A DNA stretch of 64,000 nucleotides from Phocoena phocoena (GCF_963924675.1 NC_089236.1:34371319-34435318), one strand, 5' to 3'; counted from the stretch's first letter, positions 47,614 through 61,310 are shown. The notes: generated by a model not told the origin, from the letters alone. Program-made: numbers and translations.

Positions 47614-47839
47614 TTGGGCTTCCCTGGTGGCGCAGTGGTTGAGAGTCCGCCTGCCAATGTAGGGGACACGGGTTTGTGCCCTGGTCTGGGAAGATCCTAC
47701 ATGTCACGGAGCGGCTGGGCCCGTGAGCCATGGCTGCTGAGCCTGCACGTCCGGAGCCTGTGCTCCACAACGGGAGAGGCCCTAACAGTGAGAGGCCCGC
47801 GTACCGCAAAAATAAATAAGTAAATAAATAAAAATAAAG
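47614..47839 (+). mobile_element. CHR-2 SINE with perfect 16-bp TSD
   Basis: The intact tRNA-derived head is gggcttccctggtggcgcag. A-box-like 'tggcgcagtggttgagag' and B-box-like 'gggtttgtgccctgg' are visible. The body ends gaggcccgcgtaccgc and is followed by an A-rich tail with (AAAT)n character. The target duplication taaaaacacttgaaca is perfect at 47598-47613 and 47840-47855. Frames over it on both strands (69 and 83 aa) are SINE-derived. The head lets RNA polymerase III start transcription; mobilisation depends on LINE-1. Confidence 0.96.
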
Positions 47840-47897
47840 TAAAAACACTTGAACAATTTTTGATATTTATTAAATTTTTATTTTCCTACCACTTACA

Positions 47898-50110
47898 GGT
47901 TCTTTTAAAACTGAAGTATAGTTGATTTACAATATTCTGATTATTTCAGGTGTGCAGTATAGGGATTCAGTATTTTTGCATATTATACTCCATTATTGGT
48001 TACTAAAAGGTAATGGGTATAATCCCCTGTGCTATTTAATATATCCCTGTTGCTTATCTATTTTATATATGGTAGTTTGTTCATCCCAACAATTGTCCCT
48101 CCCCCTTCCCTCTCCCCTTTGGTAACCACAAGTTTGTTTTCTGTATCTGTGAGTCTATTTCTGTTTTTCATATACATTAATCTGTATTATTTTTTAGATT
48201 CCACATATAAGTGATATCATATAGTACTTGTATTTCTCTGTCTGATTTATTTCACTAAACATATATTCTCTAGGTCCATCCACATTGATGCAAATGGCAG
48301 AATTTCATTATTTTAATGGCTGAATAATATTCCATTATATATACACACACTACACTTCTTCTTAAGCCACTTGTCAGTTGATGGGTACTTGAGTGGCTTT
48401 CATGTCTTGGCTATTGTAAACAGTACTGCTATGAACACTGGGGTACATGTATACTTTTGAGTTAGTGTTTTTGTCTTTGTTTTTGCTTTTCTGGATATAC
48501 CCCCAGGAGTGTAATACCAGTCATATCGTAGTTCTATTTTTCATTTTTTAAGAAACTTCCATACTGTTTTCCATAGTGGCTGCACCAACATTGTACAAAG
48601 GATCCCTTTTATTCACATCCTTGCCAACACTTGTTATTTGTAGACTTTTAGAAGATAGTCATTCTGACCAGTATGAGGTCATACCCTACTGTGATTTTGA
48701 TTTGCACTTCTCTAATAATTAGTAATGTTGAGCATCTTTTGATGTGCCTGTATCTTCTTTTGAAAAAAATGTCTACTCAGGTCTTCTGCCCATCTTTTGA
48801 TTGGGTAGTTTGTTTTTTGATATTAAGCTGTATGAGCCGTTTATATAGTTTGGATATTAACTCCTTATTGGTCATATGATTTGCAAATATTTTTTTCACT
48901 TTGTAGGTGGTCTTTTAATTGTGTCGATGGTTTCCCTTGCTGTGCAAAAGCTTTGACGTTTAATTAGGCCCCGTTTGTTTACTTTTGCTTTTATTTCTTT
49001 CATCTTAGGAGACTGATCCAAGAAAATATTGCTATGATTTATATCAAAGAGTGTTCTGTCTATATTCTCTTCTAGGGGTTTTATGATTTCAGATCATACA
49101 TTTAGGTCATCAAGACATTTTGAGTTTATTTTTGTTTATGGAGTGATGGATGTTCTAATCTCATTGTTTTACATGTGTCTGTCCAGTTTTCCCAGAACCA
49201 CTTGTTGAAGAGACTGTCTTATCCATTGTATATTCTCACCTCCTTTGTCATAGTTTAATTGAGCAAAATTGCATAGGTTTATTTCTGGGCACTCAATTCT
49301 GTTCCATTGATCTATGCATCTGTTTTTGTGCCAATACCATGCTGTTTTGATTACTGTTGATTTACAGTATAGTTTGAAGTTTGGGAGGATTTTACCTCAA
49401 GCTTTGTTCTTTTTTTCTCAGGATTGCTTTGGCAATTTGGGGTCCTTTGTTGTTCCATATAAATTTTAGGATAATTTGTTCTAGTTCAGTGAAAAAGTCT
49501 GTTAATGGACTTTGGTTTTCTGGGAATTTTTCAATAACAAATTCAATTTCACTTCTAGTGATTAGTCTGTTCAAATTGTCCAGTTGTCTGCTTAACTCAG
49601 TTTTTGCAGCTTGCATGTTCCTGAAATTTGTCCACTTCTTCTAGGTTGTTCAATTTCTCATCATATAACTCTTCATAGTATTCTCTTATGATTTTTTTGC
49701 ATCTCTGTGGTATTAGTTGTTATTTCACCTCTTTCATTTCTTATTTTGTTTATTTGGGCCCTCTCTTTTTTCTTCTTGTTATGCCTGGATAAAGGCTTAT
49801 CAACTTTTTATATCTTTTCCAAAAAAAGTTCTTAGTTTCATTGATATTTTCTACTGTTTTTTGATCTCTATTATTTATTTCCTCTGATCTTTACTATCTC
49901 CTTCCTTCTGCTGACTTTAGCCTTGTTCTTCTTTTTATAATTATTTTTGGTGGTAGATTAGGTTGTTTATTTTGGATTTTTCTAGTTTCTTAAGGAAGGT
50001 CTGTATCACTATGAACTTCTCTCTTAGAACTACTTTTGTTGGATCCCATAGATTTTGGGAATTTGTGTTTTCATTTCATTTGTCTCAAGGTATTTTCTGT
50101 GGGAAGAGGT
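47898..50110 (-). mobile_element. LINE-1, antisense, internally deleted
   Basis: The antisense 3'UTR starts near 47898 ('actgaagtatagttgattta') and runs into ORF2. Near 49500 the order jumps ahead within ORF2, indicating an internal deletion. Sequence then continues to the endonuclease region ('agaactacttttgttggatc') near 50040 and stops about 50110. The minus frame 49392-49616 (74 aa) splices two ORF2 parts across the jump. Confidence 0.8.
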
Positions 50111-50536
50111 GAGTTCCATATACTCTTACTCCACCATCTTTGGAATTTCTTCTGTAATTTACAGTTTTATGTTTAATTTTAGATATATGGTAAAGACTGC
50201 TGTAGCAATTTGTTATTTTGATCTGCCTATGGCACTTCTCCTTTATTGATAATAGAATTTCTCTTTTCTATCAGCAGTTAATTCTATCTGTTTACAGGCA
50301 GTAGAATCTATTCTCTGGCAACAGGTTTGCTTTTAAGAGCCAGTCCTGTCCAGTCAGAATACCCAATTCCCAGGATCAATGTGATTGTTTTAGTATAGAG
50401 AACATTACTCATGTTGGACCTGCCTGATACTTTTAAGAGCTACTGGGAAAGCTCAGATTTGCTTTAGATATTTCTCTCCTCTTGGAAAATAAATGTGAAG
50501 CTTAAAGCAGATGTTTGAATTTTTCTTATTGGGGAC

Positions 50537-50541
50537 ATATA

Positions 50542-50574
<33 letters not shown>
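50537..50574. repeat. (TA)n microsatellite
   Basis: A TA run with one GTG interruption, between two LINE-1 relics. Confidence 0.9.
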
Positions 50575-51245
50575 TTACAGTAAATATCTCAATATTTACA
50601 GTATCGAGAAAACATCTCCATGATCTATTTCTAAAATTTCTGTCATTCAAATAGAAACTCTATAATCGTGAAGCAGTAAGTTTGTATTCTTCCCTTCCCC
50701 CAACCCTTGGTTAATCTATTTTCTTCCTCTATGAATTAGACTATTTTGTATATTTCTAATAAGTGGAATCAAATGATATTTGTCTTTTTATGTCTGTCTT
50801 ATTACACTTAGCATAATGTTTTCAAAGTTCTTTATGTATCAGAACTTCATTACTTTTTATTATTGAATAATCCTTTTTATGTATATGCCACATTTTATTT
50901 ATTCATTCATCTGTCAACGGGTATTTGGCTTGTTTACAAATCATGGCTACCATGAAGTGCCTTTTCTTAGCTTTTTAAAGAACAATGAAATGTTTTTCCA
51001 CAGCTGCTGCAACATTTATAATTCCCAGTATCAATGTACAAGAGTGCATACATGTTTATAATTATTATCTTCTTGGCAATTTGACCCTTTTAACAATACA
51101 TAATAATGATCTTTTTGTCTCTTGTCATAGGTTTTGCTTTAAAATTTACTTAATATTACTTAATATGTATTTAATATTTATATAGCTATTCCAGCTCTCT
51201 TTTGGTTACTATTTACATAAAATATTTTTCCATCTTTTTACTTTG

Positions 51246-51945
51246 TTTTTTTTAAACTTTTTATTTTATATTGGAGCATAGTTGATTAACAATGTTGTGA
51301 AAGTTTCAGGTGTACAGCAAAGTGATTCAATTATGCATATACATGTATCTATTCGTTTTCAAATTATTTTCCTATTTAGGTTGTTACATAATATTGAGCA
51401 GAGTTCCCTGTGCTATAGAATAGATCCTTGTTGGTTATCCATTTTAAATATAGCAGTGTGTACATGTCAATCCTAAACTCCCAAACTATCCTTTTCCCCA
51501 CCTTTCCCCCCTGGTGACCATAAGTTCATTCTCTAAGTCTGTGAGTCTGTTTCTGTTTTGTAAATAAGTTCATTTGTATCATTTCTTTTTAGAGCCCACA
51601 TATAAGTGATATCATACAATATTTCTCTTTCTCTGACTTGATTCATTCAGTATGACAATCTCTAGGTTCATCCATGTTGCTGCAAATGGCATTATTTCAT
51701 TCTTTTTAATAGCTGAACAATATTTCATTGCATATACATCTTCTTTATCCATTCTTCTGCAGATGGACATTTAGATTGCTTCCATGTATTGCCTATTGTA
51801 AACAGTGCTGCAATGAACATTGGGGTGCATGTATCCTTTAGGACCATGTTTTTCTCTGGATATATGCCCAGGAGTGGGATTGCAGGATCATATGTTAGCT
51901 CTATTTTTAGATTTTAAGGAACCCGCATACTATTCTCCCTAGTGA
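51246..51945 (-). mobile_element. Nested 5'-truncated LINE-1, antisense
   Basis: It begins with a T-rich start and 'tattggagcatagttgatta', runs through the antisense 3'UTR ('ccctgtgctatagaatagat') and into late ORF2. Imperfect target copies are catctttttactttg (51231-51245) and catcttttcagtttc (51946-51960). Confidence 0.85.
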
Positions 51946-52714
51946 CATCTTTTCAGTTTCAATCTATTTATATCTTTCAATCTAAAACTGAATCTCTTGT
52001 AGACTACATACAGTTGTAATTTTTGTATCCATTATACTAATCTCTGCCTTTTGAATGGAGAGGCTAATGTATTTGCATTTAATGTAATTACTAGTAATGA
52101 AGGATTTATTCCTGCAACTTTGTTTTTCTTTTTTGTATGTCTTATAAATTTTTGTCTCTAATTTTTTTCATTACTAAATTTTGTTTTGTTGTTGATTTTT
52201 TATAATGAACCATTTTGTTTCCCTTCTTTTTATTTTTTGTATAGTTTTTAGATATTTTCTTTGGGCTTACCATGGAGATTACATTTAAGATCTAAATGTA
52301 ATAGTTTAAACTAAACATAATAGTCTAGTTAAAATTGACACCAACTTAACTTCAATAGTGTACAAAACTCTTCCTCTATACAGCTCTGTTTTCTGACCAC
52401 CTTATGTTGTAATTGTTATCTTTATTTTGTGTATGATAATATAGATATATAATTATTTATGTATTTCTCTTATAAATTCTGTAGGAAGTAGAGTTACAAA
52501 CCAAAAGTAGAATAATAATGGATTATATTTATGTTTACATGTTTACCTTTACTACAGATATTTATGTCTTCATATTGCTTCTAGTTACTGTCTCATGTCC
52601 TTTCATTTCAACCTGGGGTACTCTCTTTAGCATTTCTTGTAGGGCAGGTTTAGTCATAACAAACTCCCTCAGTTTTTGTTCATCTGAGGATGTTTTAATT
52701 TATCCCTCATTTCT

Positions 52715-53198
52715 TCTTTTTTAAATTTAATATAGTGATGTACAATATTGTGCTAGTTTGAGGTGTACAGCATAGTGATTCATTATTTTTGCAGATTATG
52801 TTCTATTATAGGTTATTACAAGATGCTGGGTATAATTCCCTGTGCTATAGAATAAATCCTTGTTGCTTATCTATTTTATGTATAGTAGTTTGTATCTGTT
52901 AATCCTCTACATCTGTTAATCCTCTATATCTTGCCCCTCCCCTCTTCCCTGTCCCCATTGGTAACAAGTAGTTTGTTCTCTATATCTGTGAGTCCCAGTC
53001 TGTTTGGTAATAGTCATTTATTTGATTTATTTTTTTAGATTGCACATATAAGTGATAACATAGAGTATTTTCTGTCTGGCTCATTTTCTGTCTGGCTTAT
53101 TTCACTAAGCATAGTACCACCTAGGTCCATCCACACTGTTGCAAATGGCAGAATTTCATTCTTTTTTATGGCTGAGTAATACTCCATTAGATGTCTGT

Positions 53199-53252
<54 letters not shown>

Positions 53253-53836
53253 TCTTTATCCATTCATCTATTGATTGCCACTTAGGCTGCTTCCATATTT
53301 TAGCTGTTGAAAATAATGCTGCTATTAACATTGGGGTACATGTATCTCTTCAAAATTATGTTTTTATTTTCTTTGGATATATACTCATGAGTGGAATTGC
53401 TGGATCATAGTATAGCGTTTTTTTGAGGAACCTCTAGACTATTTTCCACAGTGGCTGCACCAATTTGCATTACCACCAGCCATGAACAAGGGTTCCCATT
53501 TATCCACATCTTTGCCAGCCTTTGTTATTTGTAGACTTTTTGTTGATAACCATTCTGACAGGTTTAAGGTGATATCTCATTATAGTTTTGATTTGCATTT
53601 CTTGGATGAATAGCAGTGTTGAGCATCTTTTCATGTATCTGTTTGTCATCTGTATAGCTTCTTTGGAAAAATATCTATTCAGGTCTTCTGTTCATTTTTT
53701 AATCAGGTTTTTTAATATTGAGTTGTATGAACTGCTTATGCATTTCTGTTAATAAACCATTATCAATCATACCAATTGCAAATATATTCTCCCATCCAGT
53801 GGTTGTCTTTTTGTTTTGTTGATGGTTTCCTTTTTA
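52715..53836 (-). mobile_element. Nested 5'-truncated LINE-1, antisense
   Basis: The antisense 3'UTR starts after a T-run near 52715 and late ORF2 follows to about 53836. Target copies are atttatccctcatttct (52698-52714) and gtttctcccttattct (53837-53852), imperfect. The 98-aa minus frame 53035-53331 is the ORF2 C-terminal end, with the microsatellite translated inside it. Confidence 0.85.
53202..53248. repeat. (TA)n microsatellite inside LINE-1
   Basis: About 23 TA units at the position where other LINE-1 copies here read 'ccattgtatatat'. Confidence 0.95.
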
Positions 53837-53950
53837 GTTTCTCCCTTATTCTTGATGGAAAATTTTGCTAGATATAGAATTCTTGGTTGACGGTTACTTT
53901 TTCCTTTTAGTACTTTTAATGTACACACCACTCTCTTCTGGTCTCCATGG

Positions 53951-56156
53951 CCAGATGACATAAATGGGGAGGATAGAAAGTGGATGGTAGAAGGCATAGA
54001 ATATGGGACCAAAAAAACAACATGAGGAGATATTACATATTTTATTTTGATATGAATGATTCAATGTAGAGAGAAAAATTAATTATTTCTAGAAATAAGA
54101 AAGAACTGCTAAAAAAAATAGTCATTGATTATGTATGGGTAGCAGGGATCCACTGAAAAATGAAGGGATTAATTTTGGCCAGGGTCTTGGCCACTTTAAA
54201 TAGACATTGGAACAGCAGTAGGGAAGGTGCAGTTATATGGGTACTCATGTGGACAGGTGAGTTAACAGGAATTTTCTTTTAACTTTCCTTTTTATTTCTC
54301 TCAGAAATAATAGTTAAATAAAAACATATAAATAAATCTACATATTTAAAAACTCTAAATAGTATAATTTGTACCACTCACTCTACCTTTTCATACTTTC
54401 AAATTGAAGTGTCTTTAAAAAATTTCTAGATAGAGTTTGAAGACAATTATACAAAATTTGCTTCAGATAAGTAAGTAGGAAAATAACTTGAGGAATTTAT
54501 ATGTATATACATATTTACATATGTATATGTGTGTATTGAGTTACAGATCTCAAATATATACATATATATCACAAAAGTATGTGACCTGATATATTTATAA
54601 CTTTAATTTCACAATATATCAATTTAGTCAGAGTATACAATTAAATTATCAGAAAATAAAATAAAATTTAGAAGAGATTAAATTAAAATTTAAGAACTTT
54701 GAAGTATAGTAATTATTAAAGAACTACCTATATTTGCTTTTTAAAATAAATTGAAGAATTTATATATTTAGTTAATAAAAGATGCCACTTTATTTGTGTC
54801 TCATCAAAGAAAATGTTATCAGTTCTATGATTTCCTTTGAATTGGTAGGTGGGGGCAGCTAATGTTAATGATTAAATTTTGAAAAGATTATCCTAGGATT
54901 TTGAATAAACAACTTTGTTGTCTTCTTTCACCATTTTGCCGGAAATACATTCCTTAAATTTCCAATTGCTACATAGTATATTGTAGTGGGGGTTCTTTGT
55001 TTTCTTTTCTTTTTTTATTCTGTATCATTATTTTGACACAATTATTAGATTCACATAAGAATATCAATCTGGATTATTTGTTCTTATTCTAAGTTAATTG
55101 ATTATTCAAAGAGAGTCTACAGAAGCTTCCAGGAAGAAATCACATATTAGATGATTAAGACTGATGCTTTGCAAGAGTCCAAAGCAAGCTATTCTCTAAG
55201 ATATAACTGGGATACTCTCTGAAATATTGATAAGTGGCTTACATTAAATATCCTTGAAAATGTTAAAATGTTTATATATGAGCCTTTATTTATATACCTG
55301 TCACACATTTAAATGTACATGCACAAACATACACACACACAGCACAGATTCAGGGGGTTTAATGCTCTACAGATGATTTGTATGGGAAGCCTTGATTTGG
55401 AAAGTTTTTGATACATGTTTGGAACTCTAGACAGAATGACATAATTACTGCTTTGAAATAAAGAATTCTCAATATATTAAAAAACAAATAAGTACTTGAT
55501 CACAGAGTAAGATGTATACACAATTATGTAGGACTACTGAAGGCCATATATCAACCAGAAGAAAACTGTGAGGCTCTGACAATAATGGAAGTAAGTCTTA
55601 GGTTAATATATAGGATCAATGGACTTTGACTAATAAGCATCCTAGAAACCTGGACACAGCTTAGCTGGGCCCTTTGTTTTAGAATCTAAAAGATATTTTT
55701 AATGCAAGTGTTGGTCAGGGCTGTGGTCTCATTTAAAGGCTTGACTTTGGGAAAGGACATTTCCAAGTAGGGAAACATTGGGGGTCATCACAATTTTTAA
55801 ATTCAGTGGAGTAAATATCGGATATCCTTGAGTATGTCTTAAGCCCTGTGAATAATGCTCCAAGATCCTAAGATCTGTCTTCTTTTGAGCTCGTTGTTCT
55901 ACTCTCTGATTCAACATTCCTTTTTTATAACAGGTAGCATGTATTTGCAGCTGTGGAATTTTCTCAGCAGCTTTTTGGGAGTAGAATTTGGGGAGTCAAA
56001 ATCATATTTTCATTTTGTACTCTTTTTTTTTCAAGATTTCAGTTCCTTGACACATGGGCCTATGAATTTGGCTGCTAATATTATGTATTCCAAAAGAGCA
56101 AGTAATGCAAAAGAGAGAATGGGTTCAAGACAGAAGCCACAGTGTATTATAACCTA
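53951..56156. other. Unassigned AT-rich DNA
   Basis: No element recognised. The 124-aa plus frame at 55855-56229 runs from here into the LINE-1 at 56173 and is unsupported as a gene. Confidence 0.4.
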
Positions 56157-56172
56157 TTTACAGAAGCAGCAT

Positions 56173-59100
56173 ATCGGGGATGGAAGATGGTACTCCATGA
56201 GAATGGAAATCGAAAGAAAGCTGGAATAGCAATACTTATATCAGAAAAAATAGACTTTAAAATTAGGACTGTTATAAGAGACAAGGACACTACATAATGA
56301 TCAAGGGATCAATCAAAGAAGAAGATACAACAATTGTAAATATATATGCACCCAACATAGGAGCACCTCAAGATATAAGGCAAACACTAACAGCCATAAA
56401 GGGAGAAATCAACAGTAACAAAATAGTGGGGGACTTTAACACCCCACTTTCATCAATGGACAGACCATCCAGACAGAAAATCAATAAGGAAACACAGGCC
56501 TTAAATGACACATTAGACCAGATGAACTTAATTGATATTTATAGAGCATTCCATCCAAAAGCAGCAGAATACACATTCTTCTCAAGTGCACATGGAACAT
56601 TATCCAGGATGGACCATATGTTGGGCCACAAAGTGAACCTTGGTAAACTGAAGAAAATTGAAATCATATCAAACATCTTTTCCAACCATAATGCTACGAG
56701 ATTAAAAATAAAGTAGAAGAAGAAAAACTATAAAAAACACAGATATGTGGTGGCTAAACAATATGCTACTAAACAATCAATAGATCATTGAAGAAATCAA
56801 AGAGGAAAGCAAAAAGTACCTAGAGACAACTGAAAATGAAAGCACAATGATCGAAACCTATGGGATGCAGCAAAGTCAGTTCTAAGAGGAAAGTTTATAG
56901 CAATACAATCTAGTTTATAGCAATACCTCAGGAAACAAGAAAAATCTCAAATAAACAACTTAACCTTAAACCTAAAGCAACTCGAGAGAGAAGAATAAGC
57001 AAAATCTAAAGTTAGTAGAAGGAAAGAAATCATAAAGATCAGAGCAGAAATAAATGAAATAGGGAAAAAGAAGACAATAGCAAAGACCAATGAAACTAAA
57101 AGCTGGTTCTTTGAAAAGATAAACAAAATTGATAAACCCTTAGCCAGACTCATCAAGAAAAAGAGGGAGAAGACCCAAATCAATAAAATTAGAAATGAAA
57201 AAAGAGAAGTTACAACTGACACCACAGAAATATAAAGGATCATAAGAGACTACTACAAGTAACTGTATGCCAAAAAACTGGACAACCTGTAAGAAATGAA
57301 GAAATTCTTGGAAAGCTACAACCTTCCAAGACTGAAACAGGAAGAAACAGAAAGTATGAATGGACCAATCACAAGCACTGAAATTGAAACTGTGATTTAA
57401 AAACTCCCAACACACAAAAGTCCAGGACATGATGACTTCACAAGTGAATTCTATCAAACATCTAGAGAAGAGCTAACACCTGTCCTTCTGAAACTGTTCT
57501 AAAAAATGGAAGAGGAAGGAAAACTCCCAAACTGATTCTATGATGCCATCATTACCCTGATACCAAAACCAGACAAAGATACCACAAAAAATGAAAATTA
57601 CAGGCCAATATCACTGATGAACATAAACACAAAAAACCTCAACAAAATAGTAGCAGTTCAAATCCAACAGTATATTAAAAGGATCATACACTATGAAAAA
57701 GTAAGATTTATCCCAGGATGCAAGGATTTTTCCATATCCGCAAATCAATCAGTGTGATACACCACATCAACAAATTGAAGAATAAAAATCAGATGATCAT
57801 TCAATAGATGCAAAAAAAGCTTTTGACAAAATTCAGTTCCAATTTATTATAAAAGCTCTCCAGAAAGTGGAGATAGAGGGAACATACCTCAACATAATGA
57901 AGGTCATATACGACAAGCCTACAGCTAACATCATACTCAGTGATGAAAAGCTGAAAGCATTTCCTCTAAGATCAGGAACAAGACAAGGATGTTTAATCTC
58001 CCCACTTTTATTCAACATAGTTATGGAAGTCCTAGCTACAGTGATCAGAGAAGAAAAAGAACTAAAATAATCCATATTGGAAAAGAAGTTAAACTCTCAC
58101 TGTAGATGACATGATACAATACATAGAAAATAATAAAGATGCTACCAGAGAACTTCTAGAGCTCGTCAATGAATTTGGAAAAGTTGCAGGCTACAAAATT
58201 AACACACAGAAATCTGTTGCATTTCTATACACTAACAACAAAAAACCAGAAAGAGAAATTCAAGAAACATTCCCATTTACCATCACATCAAAAATAATAA
58301 AATACCTAAGAGTAAACCTACCTAAGGAGAAAAAAGACCTGTACTCTGAAAACTATAAGACACTGATGAAAGAAATCAAAGAAGACACAAACAGATGGAA
58401 AGATATACCATGTCCCTGGATTGGAAGAATCAATATTGTCAAAATGACTACACTACCCAAGGCAATCTACAGATTCAATGCAATCTCTATCAAATTACCA
58501 CTGGGATTTTTCACAGAGCTAGAACAAAAAAATCTTAAAATTTGTGTGGAGACACAAAAGATCCCAAATAGCCAAAGCAATCTTGAGAAAGAAAAAAAGA
58601 GTAAGAGGAATCAGGCTCTCTGACTTCAGACTACTACAAAGTTATAATCATATAGATCAATGGAACAGGATAGAAAGCCCAGAAATAAACCCACACCCCT
58701 ATGGTCAATTAATCTATGACAAAGGATGCAAGACTATACAATGATGGAAAGACAGTCTCTTCAACAATTGGTGTTGGGAAAACTGGACAGCTCTATGTAA
58801 AAAAGTGAAATTAGATCATTCTTTAACACCACACCCTAAAATAAACTCAAAATGGATTAAGGACTTAAATATGAGACTGGAAACTATAAAACTCCTAGAG
58901 GAAAACATAGGCAGAATACTCTCCAACATAAATCACAGAAATATCCTTTTTTGATCTGTCTCCCAGAGTAATGGAAATAAAAACAAAAATAAGCAAATGG
59001 GGCCTAATTAAACTCAAAAACTTTCACACAGCAAAGGAAAACATAAACAAAACGAAAAGACAACCCACTGATTGGGAGACAATATTTTCAAATGAAGCAA

Positions 59101-59797
59101 CTGACAAGGAATTAATCTCCAAAATATAAAAGTAGCTCATGCAACTCAATATCAAAAACACAAACAACGCAATCTGTAAAAGGGCAGAAGATCTAAAGAG
59201 ACATTTATCCAAAGAAGATATACAGATGGCCAAAAAGCACATGAAAAGATGTTAACTATTGCTAATTATTGGAGAAATGAAAATTGAAGCTTTCTCAACT
59301 TTGAGAAATGAGGTGTCACCTCACACTGGTCAGAATGGCCATCATCAAGGTGACTGCAAACAGTAAGTGCTGGAGAGGTTGTGGAGAGAAGGGAACTCTC
59401 TTACACTGTTGGTGGGAATATAAATTGGTACAGCCACTAGGAAGAATAGTATGGATGTTCCTTAAAAAACTAACATAGAGCTCCCATGTGATCTTGCAGT
59501 CCCTCTCCTGGGCATTTTTCAAGATAAAAGCATGGTCCAGAGGGATGCATGCACCCCAGTGTTCATTGCAACACTGTTTGCCATGACCAGGACACAGAGC
59601 CAACCTAAATGTCCATCGAAAGAGGAATGGATAGGGAAAATATGGTACATATGTACATTGAAATACTAGCTATTAAAAAGAATGAAATTATGCCATTTGC
59701 AGCAACCTGTATGGGCCTAGAGATTGTCAATCTGAGTGGGGTAAGTCAGACAGAGAAAGAGAAATACCGAGTGATATTGCTTATATGCAGAATCTAA
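56173..59797 (+). pseudogene. LINE-1 ORF2 (endonuclease/reverse transcriptase), broken
   Basis: Intact ORF2p nicks DNA and reverse-transcribes its own RNA at the nick. The 139-aa piece at 56297-56716 is endonuclease, with NIYAPN, VGDFNTPLSS and SRMDHMLG; the later S-D-H motif reads SNH, so a catalytic-region Asp is lost. The 67-aa piece at 57867-58070 has the reverse transcriptase motif [14 protein letters not shown]. The active-site motif, normally FADD, reads VDD at 58102-58110 and leads into the 170-aa piece at 58111-58623. The C-terminal end is at 59609-59797. The pieces lie in different frames, showing at least three frameshifts besides stops. No active protein is possible. Confidence 0.92.
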
Positions 59798-60127
59798 AAA
59801 TAAATGATAAAAATGAACTTATTTGCAAGGCAGAAACAGACTCACAGACTTAGAGAATAAACTTATGGTTACTGGGGGGAAGGGTGGGGGAAAGGATGGT
59901 TAGGGAGTTTGGTATTGTCATGTACACACTGCTGTATTTAAAGTGAATAACCAACAAGGACCTACTGTATAGCACAGGGAACTTCTCAATGTTATGTGGT
60001 GGCCTGGATGGGAGGGGAGTTTGGGGGGAGAGTGGATATATGTATATGTATGGCTGAGTTGCTTTGCTGTGCACCTGAAACTATCCCAACATTGTTAATC
60101 GGCTATACTCCAATATAAAATAAAAAG
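56173..60127 (+). mobile_element. LINE-1, sense, 3.95 kb, with 16-bp TSD
   Basis: Target copies tttacagaagcagcat (56157-56172) and tttatagaagtagcat (60128-60143) differ at two bases and define both ends exactly. The element begins within the endonuclease part of ORF2, so it lacks the 5'UTR and ORF1. It ends in the 3'UTR 'ctccaatataaaataaaaag', next to a very short A-rich tail. It is the longest single LINE-1 insertion in the window. Confidence 0.95.
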
Positions 60128-60143
60128 TTTATAGAAGTAGCAT

Positions 60144-60814
60144 AATCATGATTTCTGCAGTATTCTATTTGTCATGCATAGCAGTTACACAGGGGAATTA
60201 AACAGGAAATGAATAACAGGAGGCAGGAATCACTGAGGGCATGTTGGAGGTTGGCTGCTCCATTAGTAGAAGAGAAAAATGGAATGGGAAGAATATTCAA
60301 TTCCTAAAGCCTAGAACGTAGCAGGCATTTAATAAATATTGGTTGAATTAATCTTCAGTGACAAAACAGCCACTGGGAGTTTGTTTTAATATTTTTCTTA
60401 AAACTTTTACATAAAACCCTGTTAAATGATACTTCCTAGGTTTTTTCCCTGAATGACTACTTTATTCTTAGTACAGCACAGGATAGTAATCATATAAATT
60501 TATGAAGCATGATTTCTTTTATAGATAATCTGTTATTTATCTTACAAAATTAGTTATTTTGGATGTCTTTGCCTTTTCCAAAATTCTTTCTGACCTATAT
60601 TAGAATATACTCCCAAATAGTCAAATTCCTATTTCTTCTTTCTATGATCTATTGAGTTAATTTCTTATTGCCTAGATATTATCAATTATAAATTACCCAG
60701 TTCACTTGCATTTATATGTATTTGTTTTATCTCTTTAAATACTTCAAATTTCTTGAAGGCATGATGAGTATATTATATGATTCTTTATCCACCTATATAT
60801 ATTTATGAAGAATT
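60144..60814. other. Unassigned, with an L2/MIR tail
   Basis: A short sense tail 'gcaggcatttaataaatatt' followed by 'ggttgaatta' near 60321-60350 is of L2/MIR type. Nothing else was recognised. Confidence 0.4.
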
Positions 60815-61310
60815 TAAATCAGGACCTGGAAGAGATATCTGTACTCTCATGTTTACTGCAGCATTATTCATAATAGTCAAGATACAGAAGCAAACTAAAT
60901 GTCCATTGACAGATGAATGGATAAAGAAAATGTGGTATATACATACAATAAAATATTATTCAGTCAAAAAAAAAAGGAAATTCTGTCATATATGACAACA
61001 TGGATGAATGTGGAGGACATTATACTAAGTGAAATAAACCAGTCACAGAAAGGCAAACTCTGCAAGATACCACTTATATGAGATACCTAAAATAGTAAAG
61101 TCATAGAGGAGAATAAAATGTGGTTCCACGGCCTAGAAGGTAGGGGGAATGGGGAGTTGCTGTTCAAGGGGTATATAGTTTCAGTTATGTAAGATGAATA
61201 TGTTCTAGATTTCTGCTTTGTACAGCATTGTGCTTATAGTTAAATATATTATTGTGCACTTAAAAATATGTCAAAAGGTTAGGTCTCATGTTAAGTGTTC
61301 ATATAACACA
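60815..61310 (+). mobile_element. Old LINE-1 3' fragment, sense
   Basis: The end of ORF2 ('tgtttactgcagcattattc', 'aactaaatgtccattgacag') and a diverged 3'UTR ('tttctgctttgtacagcatt') end beside a CA-rich run at about 61299-61325. It is an older subfamily than the copies at 56 kb and 61.7 kb. Confidence 0.65.

Larger units (their letters stand above)
50675..53950 (-). mobile_element. Old LINE-1, antisense, host of two younger LINE-1s
   Basis: Diverged antisense LINE-1 sequence is seen at 50675-51245, 51946-52714 and 53837-53950. Each younger insertion is bracketed by target copies that match host sequence, and the host order resumes across them. All reading frames are fragmentary. Confidence 0.6.

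Noticed and set aside
56947..57457. Overlapping 98-aa and 105-aa minus frames with hydrophobic runs
   Set aside because: They are antisense to LINE-1 ORF2 on the plus strand and are shadow frames.
58111..58623. 170-aa frame as a stand-alone gene
   Set aside because: It is the internal reverse transcriptase/thumb part of LINE-1 ORF2 and starts at a Met just after the degraded active-site motif.
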